Source of the DNA: Geoglobus acetivorans
Lineage (GTDB): Archaea > Halobacteriota > Archaeoglobi > Archaeoglobales > Archaeoglobaceae
Direction: 5' to 3'
DNA length: 64,000 bases
Assembly (NCBI RefSeq): GCF_039641995.1
Contig: NZ_CP087714.1
Location: 1,590,328-1,654,327 of the forward strand
Shown here: positions 38,140 to 47,310 of the stretch, in pieces
Layout of the letters: each line of letters begins with the position of its first letter
Position numbering within the stretch: the first letter of the stretch is position 1
Program-made: the position numbers and the translations under genes
Notes under the pieces: generated by a model
The model's input: only the letters and a program-made list of their open reading frames with translations
What the model was told of the DNA's origin: nothing
Database searches by the model: none

Positions 38140-38757
38140 GTGGATAACGGGGATTATTTTGACCGGGTAGCCCGTCGGTGGGATGAGATGCGTAAGAGCT
38201 TCTTTTCGGAGACGGTCAGGGAAAAGGCTCTGTCGGTAGCAGGTGTGGAGAAAGGCAGGACTGCAGCCGACATTGGAGCCGGCACGGGCTTTATTACTGA
38301 GGGGCTGGTTCGCAAAGGCCTGCGGGTAATCGCCGTTGACAGGTCTGAGGTGATGCTGGCTGAGATGAAGAAGAAGTTCGGGGGTTTCCAGGTCGATTAC
38401 TGTGTTGGGGATGCGGAAAAGCTCCCCATCCCGGATGAAGCTGTTGACTATGTTTTTGCCAACATGTGCCTCCATCATGTGGAATCTCCCCCGAAGGCGA
38501 TAAAGGAGATGGTGCGGATTCTCAAGTCGGGGGGTAGGCTGGTGGTTACGGACCTGGACGAACACTCCTTCGAGTTTCTGAGGGAAGAGCATCACGACAG
38601 GTGGATGGGTTTCAGGAGAGAGGACATCGAGAGGTGGTTCAGGGAGGCTGGGCTCGGAAACGTGAGTGTGGAGTGTGCGGGCGAGGACTGCTGTGCCCAA
38701 TCCTGTTGCGGAGAGTATGCCAGAGTCAGCATATTTGTGGCTTCGGGTGAGAAATGA
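38140..38757 (+). CDS. SAM-dependent methyltransferase with C-terminal cysteine pairs
   Basis: GTG at 38140 is preferred: GGTGAT lies at 38130-38135. An in-frame GTG at 38104 adds 12 residues. The 205-residue class I methyltransferase has motif I ADIGAGTGFITEGL, acidic VIAVDRSEVML and LKSGGRLVVTDLDEH. It ends with CAGEDCCAQSCCGEYA, a CC-x3-CC pattern also seen in methyltransferases linked to arsenic or thiol metabolism. An ArsM-like arsenite methyltransferase is possible, though the usual N-terminal ArsM cysteines are absent. Last gene before the decayed region. Confidence 0.85.
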   Translation: MDNGDYFDRVARRWDEMRKSFFSETVREKALSVAGVEKGRTAADIGAGTGFITEGLVRKGLRVIAVDRSEVMLAEMKKKFGGFQVDYCVGDAEKLPIPDEAVDYVFANMCLHHVESPPKAIKEMVRILKSGGRLVVTDLDEHSFEFLREEHHDRWMGFRREDIERWFREAGLGNVSVECAGEDCCAQSCCGEYARVSIFVASGEK

Positions 38758-39449
38758 GTGTTGATTTGCAAATCCCTGATGGCACTTCGCAGACGTGCAA
38801 ACTCCTAGCTTGGAAATGTTGTGCTGTATGAATGTGAAATGTGCGACAGTTCCAGTCTCTTCACAAACTCATCAAACGGCTCAAATAACGAAAAGCTATG
38901 CGGGGGGTGAGACCCTGTCACAAATTTACCGGTAAAATATCGAAGTAAATACACTAAACCCGCCAAGAGTGATTATCCACGACCTTCTCCCAGAATTGTG
39001 AAAATGAGATATCCTAATAATTGTTTCGTGCAAGCCTTTCGAAATAGAACCGATGCCAATATGTGGTTATTCCAATTATTGGAGCGCACCTGTTAGGTTA
39101 ACCACTTGATTTTCCCCTTCGTTAGCTTTCTCAAAGTAGTTGGATGTTGGGTCGTGCAATAATTTAGGGATACTTCACATTCCACTTGTATGGTTTAAAC
39201 CCATATGATGTCATCTCTGCATATCAGAAAAGACATCCTAAAATTCCACCACAAAGGAAACAAAGCAATATAAAACCATAAACTTATGTAGGTATAAGCT
39301 CCCTCTGGGTGAAAGTATGCAAATCTCATTGGTAGCCTGCCGAGCAAGCTATACAAGTTCAGAGAAAAGAAAGCGTTGTTATAGTTTAGCTGAAAAGCGA
39401 TTTGGTGAAAAACTTAAAAATAAAATTTTGGCTAAATTATTATACTTAC
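38758..39449. other. 692-base gap without intact genes; decayed A/T-rich sequence
   Basis: No frame of useful length is open on either strand apart from a short remnant at 39168-39281. Base composition shifts to A/T rich here relative to the left flank. It marks the boundary between core chromosome and the BKACE/ABC-transporter island. The right end (about 39370-39449) is T-rich on the minus strand and may terminate the leftward operon. Confidence 0.6.
39168..39281 (+). pseudogene. Short coding remnant
   Basis: After an in-frame TAG, a 37-codon frame reads GYFTFHLYGLNPYDVISAY and then KRHPKIPPQRKQ before TAA. The composition is protein-like and there is no start codon or ribosome-binding site, so this is probably the tail of a broken gene. 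The family is not recognised. Confidence 0.3.
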
Positions 39450-40382
39450 TTAAAAGTTTGCCTTATCTTTGCCTTTGAGACCGAGAATCTTTCTCGCCTC
39501 GTCCGGAGTAGCGGGCTCTCTACCTAACTCTCTGGCGATTCTAGCCATTTTCTTAACCAGTTCTGCATTGCTTTTGGCAAGTCTTCCCTTTTCGAGGTAC
39601 AAGTTATCCTCCATCCCTACGCGGACATGTCCGCCCATTATGGCTCCAACCGTACATAGCCTGAACTCGTTCCTTCCAGCGCCAATAACTGACCAAGTGT
39701 AGTTATCTCCGAAAAACCTATCGGCCGTCCGCTTCATATGAATCATATCATCAATGTGGGTTCCTATCCCGCCAAGAATACCATGGACAAATTGCATATG
39801 GACTGGCATCTTTATAACTCCTGTTTGAACTAAGAAGGCAGCATTGTATATGTGCCCGACATCGTAGCACTCAAGTTCTGGCTTGGTTTCATTCTCATAG
39901 AATACTTTAGCCACCACTTCTAAATCCTTAAAGGTATTTCTGAAAACAAAATCCTTGGACATTTCCAAGTACTCTTTCTCCCAGTCATACTTGAACTCCT
40001 TGTATTTCCGGAGCATATGATGCAGTGAAAAATTCATGGAACCCATATTGAATGATGCCATTTCTGGTTTTAGTTCCGGTACAATGCGGATTCGCTCCTC
40101 TACACTCATTCCTATCCCACCACCTGTGGTTGGGCATATAACAACGTCACTTCTATCTTTGATGGCGGACAGGATTTCTCTGAAAATTTCCACGTTGGCT
40201 GTAGGCATTCCGGTTTTGGGATCTCTGGCGTGGACATGGACTACTGCTGCCCCAGCTTCAGCTGCCCTAACTGCCTCCTCAACAATCTGCTCAGGGGTCG
40301 TGGGGAGGTAAGGAGACATAGTTGGTGTGTGAATCGACCCTGTAACAGCACAGGTTATGATAATTTTATCTTCAAGCGACAT
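39450..40382 (-). CDS. Beta-keto acid cleavage enzyme (BKACE, DUF849)
   Basis: The 310-residue TIM-barrel protein has the zinc-binding HVHARDPKTGMP, VICPTTGGGIGMS, ELKPEMASFNMGSMNF, ECYDVGHIYNAAFL and GGHVRVGMEDNLYL. BKACE enzymes condense a beta-keto acid with acetyl-CoA, yielding acetoacetate and a new acyl-CoA; the founding member cleaves 3-keto-5-aminohexanoate. Specificity varies widely. Here the gene ends an operon with an importer and a cyclase-type hydrolase, so it should act on an imported compound. GGAGGTG precedes the ATG. Confidence 0.93.
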   Translation of the reverse strand: MSLEDKIIITCAVTGSIHTPTMSPYLPTTPEQIVEEAVRAAEAGAAVVHVHARDPKTGMPTANVEIFREILSAIKDRSDVVICPTTGGGIGMSVEERIRIVPELKPEMASFNMGSMNFSLHHMLRKYKEFKYDWEKEYLEMSKDFVFRNTFKDLEVVAKVFYENETKPELECYDVGHIYNAAFLVQTGVIKMPVHMQFVHGILGGIGTHIDDMIHMKRTADRFFGDNYTWSVIGAGRNEFRLCTVGAIMGGHVRVGMEDNLYLEKGRLAKSNAELVKKMARIARELGREPATPDEARKILGLKGKDKANF

Positions 40383-40385
40383 CCT

Positions 40386-41168
40386 TCACACCTCCTCCTC
40401 AAATATCGCCACAACCCTCGCCGGCCCAGCACTCGCTTTATATATCTTGAAAGGGAATGCCGCGACCTTGAATCCATACGGTTTAGGTAGTTTGTCTAGA
40501 TTCGCCAGCTTTTCTATGTGTAGATACTCCTTTTCAATACCTACGAAATGGGCAGGCCAGATATATCTTCCATCCCCAGTCCGCTTGTAGTCTTCAGCCA
40601 TTGCTTTGAAAGAACGATCTAGGCTGTAAGCATCTATTCCGATAAGTTTTACACCCTGCTCAACTATCCACTTGACAGCATCATACGTTAGCCCGGGGTG
40701 ATTAAAATACTCGGGGCTCCCAACTTTTTTGTCCCAGCCGGTCATGATTAGTACTATATCTCCTGGCTTTAGCGTGTAGTTTATTTTTCTCAGCGCATCT
40801 TTTACGTCCTCCTCCGTTATCGCCTCTCCTGGCCTCTTATGGCGAAAGTCGAGAACGACTCCGTCTCCATAGAAGTACTCCAGTGGAATTTCGTCAATCG
40901 TCCTTGCTCTCTTACCCTCTGAAACCGGTGCATAGTGCCAAGGTGCATCTACATGGGTTCCTGCATGTGTTATCATGTGGAGTTCCTCTACAGCCCACCC
41001 AAGCCCTTTACTGTAAATCAAATCGTCAAGGTTCACATCAAAGAACTTCTTCATCTCTACTGCCCCCTGCTGGTGAGCTCTATAGACGATGTGGGGCCTG
41101 AACCCCTCTGGATCTGCCGGATCGTCGTCCAACAGCGTGTGGCTCAAATCAAAAATCTTTTTTCCCAT
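40386..41168 (-). CDS. Cyclase family metal hydrolase (kynurenine formamidase-like)
   Basis: The 260-residue protein has the PF04199 zinc motif HAGTHVDAPWHY and opens with FDLSHTLLDDDP. A C-terminal YIWPAHFVGIEKEYLHIEKL and late GFKVAAFPFKIYKASAGPAR complete the family. Members hydrolyse amides or cyclic esters such as N-formylkynurenine. It lies four bases upstream of the BKACE gene, so it probably opens or deacylates the substrate before or after BKACE cleavage. GGAGGTG precedes the start. Confidence 0.9.
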   Translation of the reverse strand: MGKKIFDLSHTLLDDDPADPEGFRPHIVYRAHQQGAVEMKKFFDVNLDDLIYSKGLGWAVEELHMITHAGTHVDAPWHYAPVSEGKRARTIDEIPLEYFYGDGVVLDFRHKRPGEAITEEDVKDALRKINYTLKPGDIVLIMTGWDKKVGSPEYFNHPGLTYDAVKWIVEQGVKLIGIDAYSLDRSFKAMAEDYKRTGDGRYIWPAHFVGIEKEYLHIEKLANLDKLPKPYGFKVAAFPFKIYKASAGPARVVAIFEEEV

Positions 41169-41172
41169 TTTT

Positions 41173-42108
41173 TCACCTCCTATAACTTCCTAATTTCGAA
41201 ATAAAACCTGAAAATCCTTCTTTCATGTATTTGGAGACAAGAAGAATGCTTATGCCTAAAACTATAAGATAGACGTGGCTGGCAATTCTGATGAGTTGCT
41301 CTGAAAGGAAAATTATAAGAGCAGCAGCGAGAATTGCCCCAAGGAAATTTCCAGTGCCTCCCAGCAAACCGATGACCAGAACCTGTATGGAGATCATGGG
41401 GTTAAAAACCAGATCTGGGTCGATATACGACAGATACCAAGCTGCAAACGATCCTGTAATGCCTTGGAGAACTGAAGCGGCTGTGAAAAAAGCTATCTTG
41501 TACTTCAATGTTTCAACACCGAAAACCCTTGCCAATTCTTCATCTTCTCTTATGAAATCGATAATAACTCTGTATCTGTGAAATGTAGTTGTGTAGAATA
41601 ATATTCCTGCAAAAGCGAGTAAAATCGAAAAGATGGCAATTGCCTGAAGTGCAGAAAGGGGGTTTGGAATAATTTTTCCGACAAAACCTGAGTAGTTTAT
41701 CTCAGAATACATGAATATTTGCCTTAATGCTTCAGAAGCAGCAAATGTTGCGAATATGAAAAATATGCCAGCCAATCTCATTGTCACATAACCAACAATG
41801 GCTGCTATCAGGGCTATAATAGGTATGGAGATGACTATGGCGGCCAGATAAGGCATTCCAACGTAGAATTTTATGATGTATGTGAAAAAGTATGCTCCTG
41901 CTCCGTAGAATGCAGCGCTGCCCAGTGACACGTACCCCATCTTCAGAACCACCACCCATGCCATCGCCATTACTGCGTAAATTAGGAAATGAACGGTAAT
42001 CCGCTGATATGATGGGGGAAGAGTCAAGGAAATGATGAATACAATTACGGGTACGGCTAAATACGGTATTAATCCCCTGATAAATTCGTTGAGTCTATTA
42101 AATGCCAA
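41173..42108 (-). CDS. Branched-chain-type ABC transporter permease (LivM family)
   Basis: The 311-residue membrane protein has about nine helices and the LivM pattern VLKMGYVSLGSAAFYGAGAY, followed by FGVETLKYKIAFF and VIGLLGGTGNFLGAILAA. A TTG start at 42108 is preceded by GGAGGG. It overlaps the preceding ATPase gene by 11 bases. It forms the translocation pore with the LivH-like protein. Gene order binding protein-H-G-F-M is unusual. Confidence 0.92.
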   Translation of the reverse strand: MAFNRLNEFIRGLIPYLAVPVIVFIISLTLPPSYQRITVHFLIYAVMAMAWVVVLKMGYVSLGSAAFYGAGAYFFTYIIKFYVGMPYLAAIVISIPIIALIAAIVGYVTMRLAGIFFIFATFAASEALRQIFMYSEINYSGFVGKIIPNPLSALQAIAIFSILLAFAGILFYTTTFHRYRVIIDFIREDEELARVFGVETLKYKIAFFTAASVLQGITGSFAAWYLSYIDPDLVFNPMISIQVLVIGLLGGTGNFLGAILAAALIIFLSEQLIRIASHVYLIVLGISILLVSKYMKEGFSGFISKLGSYRR

Positions 42109-42793
42109 AATAAACCCTCCTTACCTCTTCTATTTTCTCAAGCTCTTCGACTCCACCACTAAACATGAACTGATGGTTTAAAACGAAGTACACTTTGTCG
42201 AAATGCTCCTTAAAGTTCAGAACAGCAGAAATTCCCTGCTCGGAGATTATGATGGTTCTGCCGGTCTCTTTTATCTCCAATAGAGTAGAATATATAGCTT
42301 CCACAACCTTTGGAGCTAGGCCCAGCGAGGGCTCATCCAGAAGTAAGATTCTGGGATTTGTAGCAAGCCCTCTAGCAATCGCAAGCATTCTTTGCTCTCC
42401 ACCACTTAAAGTTCCTGCCATTTGCCCTTTCCTGTCTTTTAGTACTGGAAATAGTTTGAAAATATTCTCGAGTATCTCATGCCTTTTTTTTCTCGGAATT
42501 CCGGCAATATGAAACCCGAGTTTCAGGTTCTCTTCAACTGTCATCTCTGGAAAGTTGGCTTTGCCCTCAGGAACAAGAACAACTCCTTTTCTAATTATTT
42601 CAGGTGCTTTAAGCTGGGAGATGTCTTCATCATCGAGAATTACACTGCATATTGCTGGTCGTATGGCCCCCGAGATAATCTTTAAAAACGTAGATTTACC
42701 ACCCCCATTTGGACCAATTATTGCAACAAGAGTGTTATCTTCGGCAATGAACTGATAATGAGAAGTATAACTGCAAGATGTGACACTAAGCAA
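42098..42793 (-). CDS. Branched-chain-type ABC transporter ATPase (LivF family)
   Basis: The start most likely lies at TTG 42793, six bases after GGGGGGTGAG, overlapping the LivG end; longer in-frame starts up to 42826 exist. The 231-residue ATPase has Walker A GPNGGGKST, signature LSGGEQRML, Walker B ILLLDEPSLGLAP and the switch histidine replaced by glutamine in IIISEQ, as usual in LivF. Its N-terminal strand is a little shorter than typical. Confidence 0.9.
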   Translation of the reverse strand: MLSVTSCSYTSHYQFIAEDNTLVAIIGPNGGGKSTFLKIISGAIRPAICSVILDDEDISQLKAPEIIRKGVVLVPEGKANFPEMTVEENLKLGFHIAGIPRKKRHEILENIFKLFPVLKDRKGQMAGTLSGGEQRMLAIARGLATNPRILLLDEPSLGLAPKVVEAIYSTLLEIKETGRTIIISEQGISAVLNFKEHFDKVYFVLNHQFMFSGGVEELEKIEEVRRVYFGI

Positions 42794-43532
42794 TGGTCTC
42801 ACCCCCCAAGCCACGAATTTTCCCAAGATATGCCTCTATCACCTCATTATTCCTCAAGATCTCATCAGGGGCACCTTCAGCAATCTTGTTCCCCCAATTC
42901 AAAACAACAATTCTGTCGACTTCCACAAGTCTGAACATCGCCCTCAAAACGTGCTCTATCCAGAATACTGTAATTTCCAACTCGTTTCTGAGCATATTTA
43001 TGAGATTTGCAAGCCTGCTCTGCTCTTTTTCCATTAGCCCCGCCATAATTTCATCAAGCAATACTAGTTTTGGATTGGCTGCAATAGCTCTGGCAAGTTC
43101 TAGAAGCCTTTTTTCACCATCTTTCAATTTGGAAACGGGTGTTTGTGCTCTGTCTTTTAACCCGACAATCTCCAGTGCTTCAATGGCAGCATCACTTGCT
43201 ATGTGGTAGTTCATTTTAAAATGCGGTAGGGATGCGATCATTGTGTTTTCGAGAACATTGAGACTATCGATAACTCTTACTTCTTGGAAAGTTCTGGTAA
43301 TTCCGGAAAGGGATATCACTTCTGGCTGCAGCCCTTCAATTCGTTTCCCGCTGAATATGACGGCTCCACTATCTGGCTTGATCAAACCGCTCACAATGTT
43401 GAAGAGTGTGGTTTTTCCACTACCGTTTGGACCAATAAGACCAACTATTTCGTCCTTTTCAATAGAAAGGGATACGTTATTGAGAGCTTTTATTCCTCCG
43501 AAGTTTTTGGAAATATTTTTGATTTCTAACAT
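42786..43532 (-). CDS. Branched-chain-type ABC transporter ATPase (LivG family)
   Basis: ATG at 43532 follows GGGAGGGGTTAAG. The 248-residue ATPase carries Walker A GPNGSGKTT, the signature motif in degenerate form (LKDGEKRLLELARA), Walker B LVLLDEIMAGL and WIEHVLRAMFRLVDRI-like switch (H in IEHV). In LivG proteins the signature is usually LSYGxQR, so KDGEKR is a variant. It is paired with the LivF-like ATPase downstream. Confidence 0.92.
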   Translation of the reverse strand: MLEIKNISKNFGGIKALNNVSLSIEKDEIVGLIGPNGSGKTTLFNIVSGLIKPDSGAVIFSGKRIEGLQPEVISLSGITRTFQEVRVIDSLNVLENTMIASLPHFKMNYHIASDAAIEALEIVGLKDRAQTPVSKLKDGEKRLLELARAIAANPKLVLLDEIMAGLMEKEQSRLANLINMLRNELEITVFWIEHVLRAMFRLVEVDRIVVLNWGNKIAEGAPDEILRNNEVIEAYLGKIRGLGGETIA

Positions 43533-43533
43533 C

Positions 43534-44409
43534 TTAACCCCTCCCGAGAAGACCTTTTGGTCGGAGAACAAGAATGGCGACAAGGAGAGAGTACACGATG
43601 AATAAGTTGAGGCTGGGACCAATGGTATAACCTATCAATACATCAAGCAGGCCAAGAACCAATCCACCAACAAGGCTACCAAGAGGGTTACCAACACCTC
43701 CAATAACTGTAATAACAAAAGCGAGAATTACGTAGGTAACACCCATAAACGGACTAATCTCAACGATCACGCTTATTAATACCCCGGAGATACCCGCAAT
43801 TGCAGAAGAAAGGATAAATGACATGGCAAAAATTGATTTGATGTTGAGACCGAGAACCGCTGCGAGATCTGGATCTTGAATTACACTCCGCATCGAGATT
43901 CCGAAATCTGTTTTGAAAAGCAAAATATACAATATAGTAACAAGCAGGGCAGCAATGATCATAACGATAAGCCTGTTGAGCGTTACTGTTACCGCACCGA
44001 TTGGAACAACATTGTCGAAATACGTATAAGCTTTAGATTGTGCAGACCAAAAAAGTGTCATAAACCCCTGAAGCGTTATGGACAGACCAAATGTTATTAT
44101 GACTCCCCAGACCTCTATATACTCTACGTTTCTCGTCTCTAACAGGGGTTTGAATAATAATAAATAGATGGGATAACTTATGGCTGCGAGAATCGCACCA
44201 GCGAAAAGCATTGTTATGGGGGGTGGGATAGAGTAGAGAGTATAAAACCAAAAGGCTATGTAACCCCCAAGAGCAATGAGTTCTCCATAAGCTACGTTTA
44301 TAATCCTTGTTGAGCTATAGAGCAGATTGAATCCCAAAGAGATGAGCGTATAAACTAAGCCTAGCTGGATGGTTGAAAAAACGATATAAAAAAATGTAGA
44401 GGAGTCCAT
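43534..44409 (-). CDS. Branched-chain-type ABC transporter permease (LivH family)
   Basis: The 291-residue membrane protein shows LGLVYTLISLGFNLLYSSTRIINVAYGELIALGGYIA, FGISMRSVIQDPDLAAVLGLN and VTVIGGVGNPLGSLVGGLVLG, all LivH landmarks. GGTGAT precedes the ATG at 44409. It forms the membrane pore with the LivM-like protein. Confidence 0.93.
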   Translation of the reverse strand: MDSSTFFYIVFSTIQLGLVYTLISLGFNLLYSSTRIINVAYGELIALGGYIAFWFYTLYSIPPPITMLFAGAILAAISYPIYLLLFKPLLETRNVEYIEVWGVIITFGLSITLQGFMTLFWSAQSKAYTYFDNVVPIGAVTVTLNRLIVMIIAALLVTILYILLFKTDFGISMRSVIQDPDLAAVLGLNIKSIFAMSFILSSAIAGISGVLISVIVEISPFMGVTYVILAFVITVIGGVGNPLGSLVGGLVLGLLDVLIGYTIGPSLNLFIVYSLLVAILVLRPKGLLGRG

Positions 44410-44415
44410 AATTCA

Positions 44416-45681
44416 TCACCGAGGCCATTGTGGTTTTGGATATTCGAGGTCTGCTAAAGGCAAGTTTGCGGGTTCGAGATTTGGATAAATTCCCCTCAAT
44501 ACGTAAACTGGTCTTAATTCTCCCTTTTGCCACTGTTCTAGAACTATGAGTGATTTGGTATTTACTTGGTTTTCGAATTTAACCTCTCCGAATGGTGTGG
44601 AGAAGGTTTCGCTGGCAAGAACTTTCTGTATCTTTACCGGATCAAGAGAGCCTGCTTTCTCGATCGCCTGTTGAAGAGTTATAGCACTTAGCCATGCAAG
44701 CCCAAGAGCGTGAGATGGCGGATTGTGCCCGTATTTTTGGACATATAGGTCATAAAGCTCCTTAGCTTCCGGATAGAAGTCTGGATGCCAGTTGTTGATG
44801 GCAATTATTCCTTCTTTCGTTGCGTCATCGAATTTTTGTTCGAAAGCAAGGATTTGCCCGCCAACACCGAGCATAAATATTTTCGGATTGATGTTGAGCT
44901 CTTTCATCTGAGCAGTAACAAGCATTGCATCCGCTGGATAAGAATGGACTATCACGACATCAGGATTCGTTTCCTTTACCTTTAATAGCAGACCCTTCAA
45001 ATCTTTGGTTCCAAACGGATAACCCTCGAAGACAACAACTTCTCCAATCCCTCGCTCTTCGATAAACTTCTTGTTCCACTTGGCGTTTGCTACGGTAAAG
45101 TCTGACTGTACATACAGTATAGCGATTTTGTTTACATCTTCCTTGAACTGCTCGACAAACATAGTATACGCCAAAGCAGAGGTTTGAGGCGTGGGCCAAG
45201 TGAAAAACATATACTTGGTTCCTAGCTCGTTTATCTTGTTGATATCGACTCCAGCTGTATTTCCTACAACAGGTATCTTGTATTTCTCTATAACAGGAAC
45301 TATGCCGAGGTGTATGAACGTTCCCCATGGGGCCAATAGCAAATCGACTTTGTCTTCCAGAATGAGCTTTTCATACAGACTTTTAGCTCTTGCGGGTTCA
45401 GAAGCATCGTCGTAGTATACAAACTCAACTGGTAACTTCTTTCCATACTCGGGAATGTAAATTCCACCTTTGCTGTTAACCCATTCCCTCCATACTTCAT
45501 ATGCTCGATATTGCTCTGTTCCGGCTCCAGCTCCAGGGCCAGAGAGAGATACAGTAAATCCAATTTTTATACTCTCTTTTGTTGGCTTTTGCGGAGTTTG
45601 TGTGGTTTGTTGGGTACATTCCATGGCTACTACTACTGCCAATAGGGCCAAAACTAATACCAGCAGAAATCTTTTATCCAA
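44416..45681 (-). CDS. Substrate-binding lipoprotein of branched-chain-type ABC importer
   Basis: TTG at 45681 is preferred because GGAGGTG lies six bases upstream; the GTG at 45690 sits inside that site. The protein (about 421 residues) has a signal sequence ending VVVAMEC, with the cysteine as likely lipid anchor, then the type-I periplasmic-binding domain: IKIGFTVSLSGPGAGAG, VDLLLAPWGTF, VVGNTAGVDINKINELG. It captures the import substrate outside the cell. First gene of the seven-gene leftward operon. Confidence 0.9.
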   Translation of the reverse strand: MDKRFLLVLVLALLAVVVAMECTQQTTQTPQKPTKESIKIGFTVSLSGPGAGAGTEQYRAYEVWREWVNSKGGIYIPEYGKKLPVEFVYYDDASEPARAKSLYEKLILEDKVDLLLAPWGTFIHLGIVPVIEKYKIPVVGNTAGVDINKINELGTKYMFFTWPTPQTSALAYTMFVEQFKEDVNKIAILYVQSDFTVANAKWNKKFIEERGIGEVVVFEGYPFGTKDLKGLLLKVKETNPDVVIVHSYPADAMLVTAQMKELNINPKIFMLGVGGQILAFEQKFDDATKEGIIAINNWHPDFYPEAKELYDLYVQKYGHNPPSHALGLAWLSAITLQQAIEKAGSLDPVKIQKVLASETFSTPFGEVKFENQVNTKSLIVLEQWQKGELRPVYVLRGIYPNLEPANLPLADLEYPKPQWPR

Positions 45682-45835
45682 TATGCGCACCTCCTTTTGT
45701 ATGTCTGTCCATTGATACTCTTTATTAGGGTGTTAATATTCTTAATCAATAAACATGTGAAATCTACCGTCATCATTCTCATTTGTATGTAATGTTATGG
45801 AAAGGTTTAAGATGATAGAAGTGTGGCTATTAATT

Positions 45836-46390
45836 ATGGAAAAACAAGTGAGGTTGGGCACGTACATTTCTAAAGAAACATACAATATGCTCCGCGACTT
45901 AACTGAAGAATATGGAACTCAATCGAGAGTTATTGATGTAGCATTAAAGCTTCTTTACGAAATTCACCGTAGAAATCTGAATGCCAAAAAAATAATTACA
46001 AGGGAGAGTCTGATTGAAAACTTTGATTGTGTTGTTATAACTCGAAGCAATTTGGAGAACTTCATAAGAAAAGAACCAGAAAAATTCTACGAGGAAGACT
46101 TCATAGATGCAATGGTTCGCTTTACATTAAATGTTGATGTTGAAAAGGCCCAGATCTTTGATCTAGTTAGAGTTTTGGATGATATTTATGTAAAAGCAGC
46201 GAAATGGTTCAGCAACATTATTGTGGATGAAAAGAACGATGGTTACGAGATGACATTTACTCACATATCTGATTTAAATTATAGCAACTTCTTTGCCACA
46301 TACTTCAAAAACTTCCTCACCAGATTTGGATATATAATTACAGGAGAAAGTATTTCCAGCAAGTTCTTTTCCATTGCTGTGAAAGCTTGA
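45836..46390 (+). CDS. Ribbon-helix-helix regulator, probable controller of the BKACE/ABC operon
   Basis: ATG at 45836 (184 residues) is chosen because the RHH domain starts there (VRLGTYISKETYNMLRDLTEEYGTQSRVIDVALKLLYEI). An in-frame ATG at 45797 adds 13 residues. The remaining 130 residues form an unknown effector domain (TFTHISDLNYSNFFATYFKNFL). It is divergent from the importer operon over a 150-base intergenic region, the usual place for its regulator. Low G+C like that operon. Confidence 0.75.
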   Translation: MEKQVRLGTYISKETYNMLRDLTEEYGTQSRVIDVALKLLYEIHRRNLNAKKIITRESLIENFDCVVITRSNLENFIRKEPEKFYEEDFIDAMVRFTLNVDVEKAQIFDLVRVLDDIYVKAAKWFSNIIVDEKNDGYEMTFTHISDLNYSNFFATYFKNFLTRFGYIITGESISSKFFSIAVKA

Positions 46391-46564
46391 GAATTAGGTT
46401 TTCAGTAAATTTTAATTTCACAATTCACATAAGATTTTGACGAGAAAAAACAATAATACCAGTCATTGGGATTCCTCACCTAGAGTATTACCTTTTTAGC
46501 TTAAATACAACCTTTACTGACCCCTGCAGCGGATTTTGATTAGTACATTAGGGCCCTTACCAAA

Positions 46565-46864
46565 CTAACCCTTAGCCAGCCTCTGCAACACCTTCTTTTC
46601 TCTAAAACCCATTGCAACAACCACGCCAACCAAAAGGACATTCAAAGCTGCGAACTTATAGACTGATCCTATTGTGTAGCGGTGCAATTTCTGCAATCCG
46701 AGTGATTTGGCCGGCTTGAACACATCCTCAATAGTTGATCTCTTCGACTTGAAACTCTGCCAGTTTTTAAGCAAACTCATCAATCTTTTCTTCAAACCCT
46801 TAAACAGCTTCGTCTCATTCTTCAACTTCTTGGAATCAAAAATACTCAATGGGTAGCTCAGCAA
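46565..46864 (-). pseudogene. Transposase C-terminal fragment
   Basis: The frame encodes only the end of a DDE transposase: LSYPLSIFDSKKLKN, then a basic stretch, the catalytic-glutamate region RSTIEDVFKPAKSLGLQKLHRYT, and a terminal YKFAALNVLLVGVV. This pattern is common in archaeal IS transposases. The first two DDE aspartates are missing, so the element is dead. The open frame actually runs some 18 codons upstream of the first start codon, into the neighbouring metallopeptidase gene. No terminal inverted repeats were identified. Confidence 0.8.
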
Positions 46865-47310
46865 TCCGTTTAATCTTTCAACATCAAAGTTGCTTCGATG
46901 ATAAAATCGTAATTTCTATTCCAGATGGAAGAAATCCATACGTTTACTTAAGAAACTGGATTAAAGGAGAGCTCAGAAGGAAACTTGAGGAGTATCTCAG
47001 CGAATATTCATCTCTCATGAACGTCCGCTTCAACAGATTCTTTATCAAGGCTCACAAAAGCAAGTGGGGTAGCTGCTCTGCAAGGAAAAACCTGAACTTC
47101 AACATCAAACTTGCTGCTCTGCCTGAGGAGCTTGTTAAATACGTGGTTGTACACGAGCTAACCCATCTGATTGAAAGAAAGCACAACAGATACTTCTGGC
47201 TGAAGGTTTCCAGATTCTGCCCAGATTACAATGAAAAAGAGAAGATGCTTGCCAAATACTGGTTTGTGGTTCATAGCAACAAACTCTGGCTTAAACTGCT
47301 TGAGAAGTAG
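46849..47310 (+). pseudogene. YgjP/WLM-type metallopeptidase, 5'-truncated
   Basis: The 153-residue frame has KSKWGSCSARKNLNFNIKL and the zinc motif HELTHLIERKHNRYFW, i.e. the C-terminal two-thirds of YgjP-type (DUF45) metallopeptidases. Full-length relatives carry roughly 80 more residues at the N-terminus. Here the first dozen residues (MGSSAIRLIFQHQ) overlap the transposase remnant in the opposite strand. The gene was probably cut by that insertion and is kept open by chance or as a shorter product. Confidence 0.75.
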
